From: Spirochaetaceae bacterium
GTDB lineage: Bacteria > Spirochaetota > Spirochaetia > Treponematales > Breznakiellaceae
Direction of reading: 5' to 3'
DNA: 6,221 bases
Assembly: GCA_031265535.1 (NCBI GenBank)
Contig: JAISCO010000018.1
Span: forward strand, 1 to 6,221
Numbering within the stretch: position 1 is the first letter of the stretch; every line of letters begins with the position of its first letter. The notes below the pieces were generated by a model that was given only the letters and a program-made list of their open reading frames with translations, had not been told where the DNA came from and searched no databases. The translations under genes were made by a program, and so were the position numbers. Shown here one piece after another: positions 5,552 through 6,221 of the stretch.

Positions 5552-5582
5552 GTAAAATTCTTTTTTTTGTCTAATCAGGCTG

Positions 5583-6221
5583 CTAGGCAAAAACTTCTTT
5601 TGCGAACGGGACGGATTCCATCGCGCCTTTGCGGGAAACGGTGATTGCGGACGCCCTTGAAGCTATCTTCAGGGCTTCGCGTATATCAAAACCTTTGGCG
5701 CGGGATGCAAGGAAGTATCCGGTAAACGTATCGCCGGCGCCTATCGTGTCTACGACAGGCGCGTCAACTATGGCGGCATATTCCCGCTCGCCGCCCCGTC
5801 CATAGTAAGCGCCGCTCTTACCCACCGTGAGTATTATTTCAGCCTTTGGGAAACGTTTGGTGAGCGCGTCCAGCGTGTCCGGAAACGAAGCGCTTTTCGG
5901 CAGTCCGGCCAAATACGCCCCTTCAAGTTCATTTACAAAAAAACAATCCACAGATTCCAAGGGTAAGGTCTCGATTTTTTCGTTGTAAGGCGAGGGGTTA
6001 AAATGAACCCTTAAGTCCCGCTTCTTTGCCGCCGTGATGATTTCCTTTGTGTGGGCTATTTCATTCTGCATAACAAGATAATCGCCCGCGTCAAACGAAT
6101 CAATAACGTTTTCAACCTCGGAAAGACTTATGCCGCCGTTGCCGCCGGCATAAAGCACTATGGAATTTTGCCCGTTTTTATCAACCTGTATCAGCGCGTT
6201 GCCCGTGTTACCGTCGTATAC
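5583..6221 (-). CDS. rbsK: PfkB-family sugar kinase, probably ribokinase (N-terminus outside the window)
   Basis: Ribokinase phosphorylates D-ribose at O5 with ATP, feeding it to the pentose phosphate pathway. The frame is open to the window edge, so 212 C-terminal residues are visible and roughly 90-100 are missing. Numbered from the edge, the family marks are the substrate-lid region STGxALI-like TGNALIQVDKNGQNSIV (6-22), the NxxE motif in FVNELEGA for Mg/phosphate (N97, E100), TVGKSGAYY near the ATP site (132-140), the PfkB signature DTIGAGDTF (158-166) with the GAGD anion hole and catalytic base D164, and SRKGAMESVP (196-205), which matches the monovalent-cation and C-terminal region of ribokinase. 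The match along the visible part is closest to RbsK, but other sugar or nucleoside kinases of the family share these motifs, and the missing N-terminus holds most of the sugar-binding residues. The stop is TAG at 5583. No clear terminator follows. Confidence 0.85.
   Translation of the reverse strand, partial: VYDGNTGNALIQVDKNGQNSIVLYAGGNGGISLSEVENVIDSFDAGDYLVMQNEIAHTKEIITAAKKRDLRVHFNPSPYNEKIETLPLESVDCFFVNELEGAYLAGLPKSASFPDTLDALTKRFPKAEIILTVGKSGAYYGRGGEREYAAIVDAPVVDTIGAGDTFTGYFLASRAKGFDIREALKIASRASAITVSRKGAMESVPFAKEVFA

Larger units (their letters stand above)
4977..5582. other. Repeat-rich intergenic region between the sugar kinase gene and mltG
   Basis: About 600 bases with no credible gene. 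From mltG outward it holds a run of four hairpins (5016-5112), an AAT-phased degenerate repeat (5121-5162), a 14-bp palindrome (5165-5178), an inverted repeat enclosing 38 bases (5180-5233), an imperfect 20-bp dyad (5245-5264), a stretch at 5265-5330 I do not recognise, a GC-rich block of repeats and hairpins (5337-5386), and a pyrimidine-rich tract with a 14-C run (5443-5524). It resembles an accumulation of REP/MITE-like intergenic elements. I recognise no riboswitch, tmRNA, SRP RNA or RNase P RNA signature on either strand. Confidence 0.7.

Noticed and set aside
5551..5582. Intrinsic terminator of the kinase gene
   Set aside because: The T8 run is on the plus strand. In the minus-strand transcript it is an A-run, and no hairpin precedes a U-run after the stop.
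4977..5582. Insertion sequence remnant
   Set aside because: No transposase fragment and no terminal inverted repeats with target duplication could be identified; the palindromes fit short intergenic elements better.

Overview
The window looks like chromosomal DNA from a spirochaete, most likely a Treponema-type organism of intermediate GC content. This rests on the order mltG-dnaG-rpoD, which I remember from treponemes, on the sequence character of the long sigma-70 protein, and on intergenic DNA full of small palindromes, tandem repeats and a long homopolymer. The assignment is an inference; no rRNA or other taxonomic marker is present.

All four genes lie on the minus strand, so the window reads right to left. 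Transcription enters at the right edge in the last ~212 codons of a PfkB-family sugar kinase, probably ribokinase (5583-6221, N-terminus outside the window). A gene-free stretch of about 600 bases follows (4977-5582). It holds a purine/pyrimidine-asymmetric tract with a run of 14 C, a 9-bp repeat, several GC-rich hairpins, two copies of one hairpin that differ by a compensatory base-pair change, a degenerate AAT-phased repeat and longer-range inverted repeats. No known RNA family was recognised in it.

Next comes a tight three-gene operon: mltG (endolytic murein transglycosylase, 3918-4976), dnaG (primase, 2102-3916) and rpoD (primary sigma factor, 222-2108). The mltG stop and dnaG start are separated by one base, and dnaG and rpoD overlap by 7 bases, so translation is probably coupled. 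This resembles the 'macromolecular synthesis operon' of other bacteria (rpsU-dnaG-rpoD in E. coli), with a cell-wall enzyme in first place. It links peptidoglycan processing, replication priming and housekeeping transcription in one transcript. A -10-like hexamer lies so close to the mltG ATG that the message may be nearly leaderless.

Beyond rpoD, the left edge is a 16-bp tandem array (nine full copies, continuing out of the window). It is non-coding in every frame, and its last unit forms a perfect hairpin with the flanking DNA.

No mobile element, CRISPR array, tRNA or rRNA was seen. The genes are ordinary housekeeping genes; the unusual material is in the intergenic DNA.
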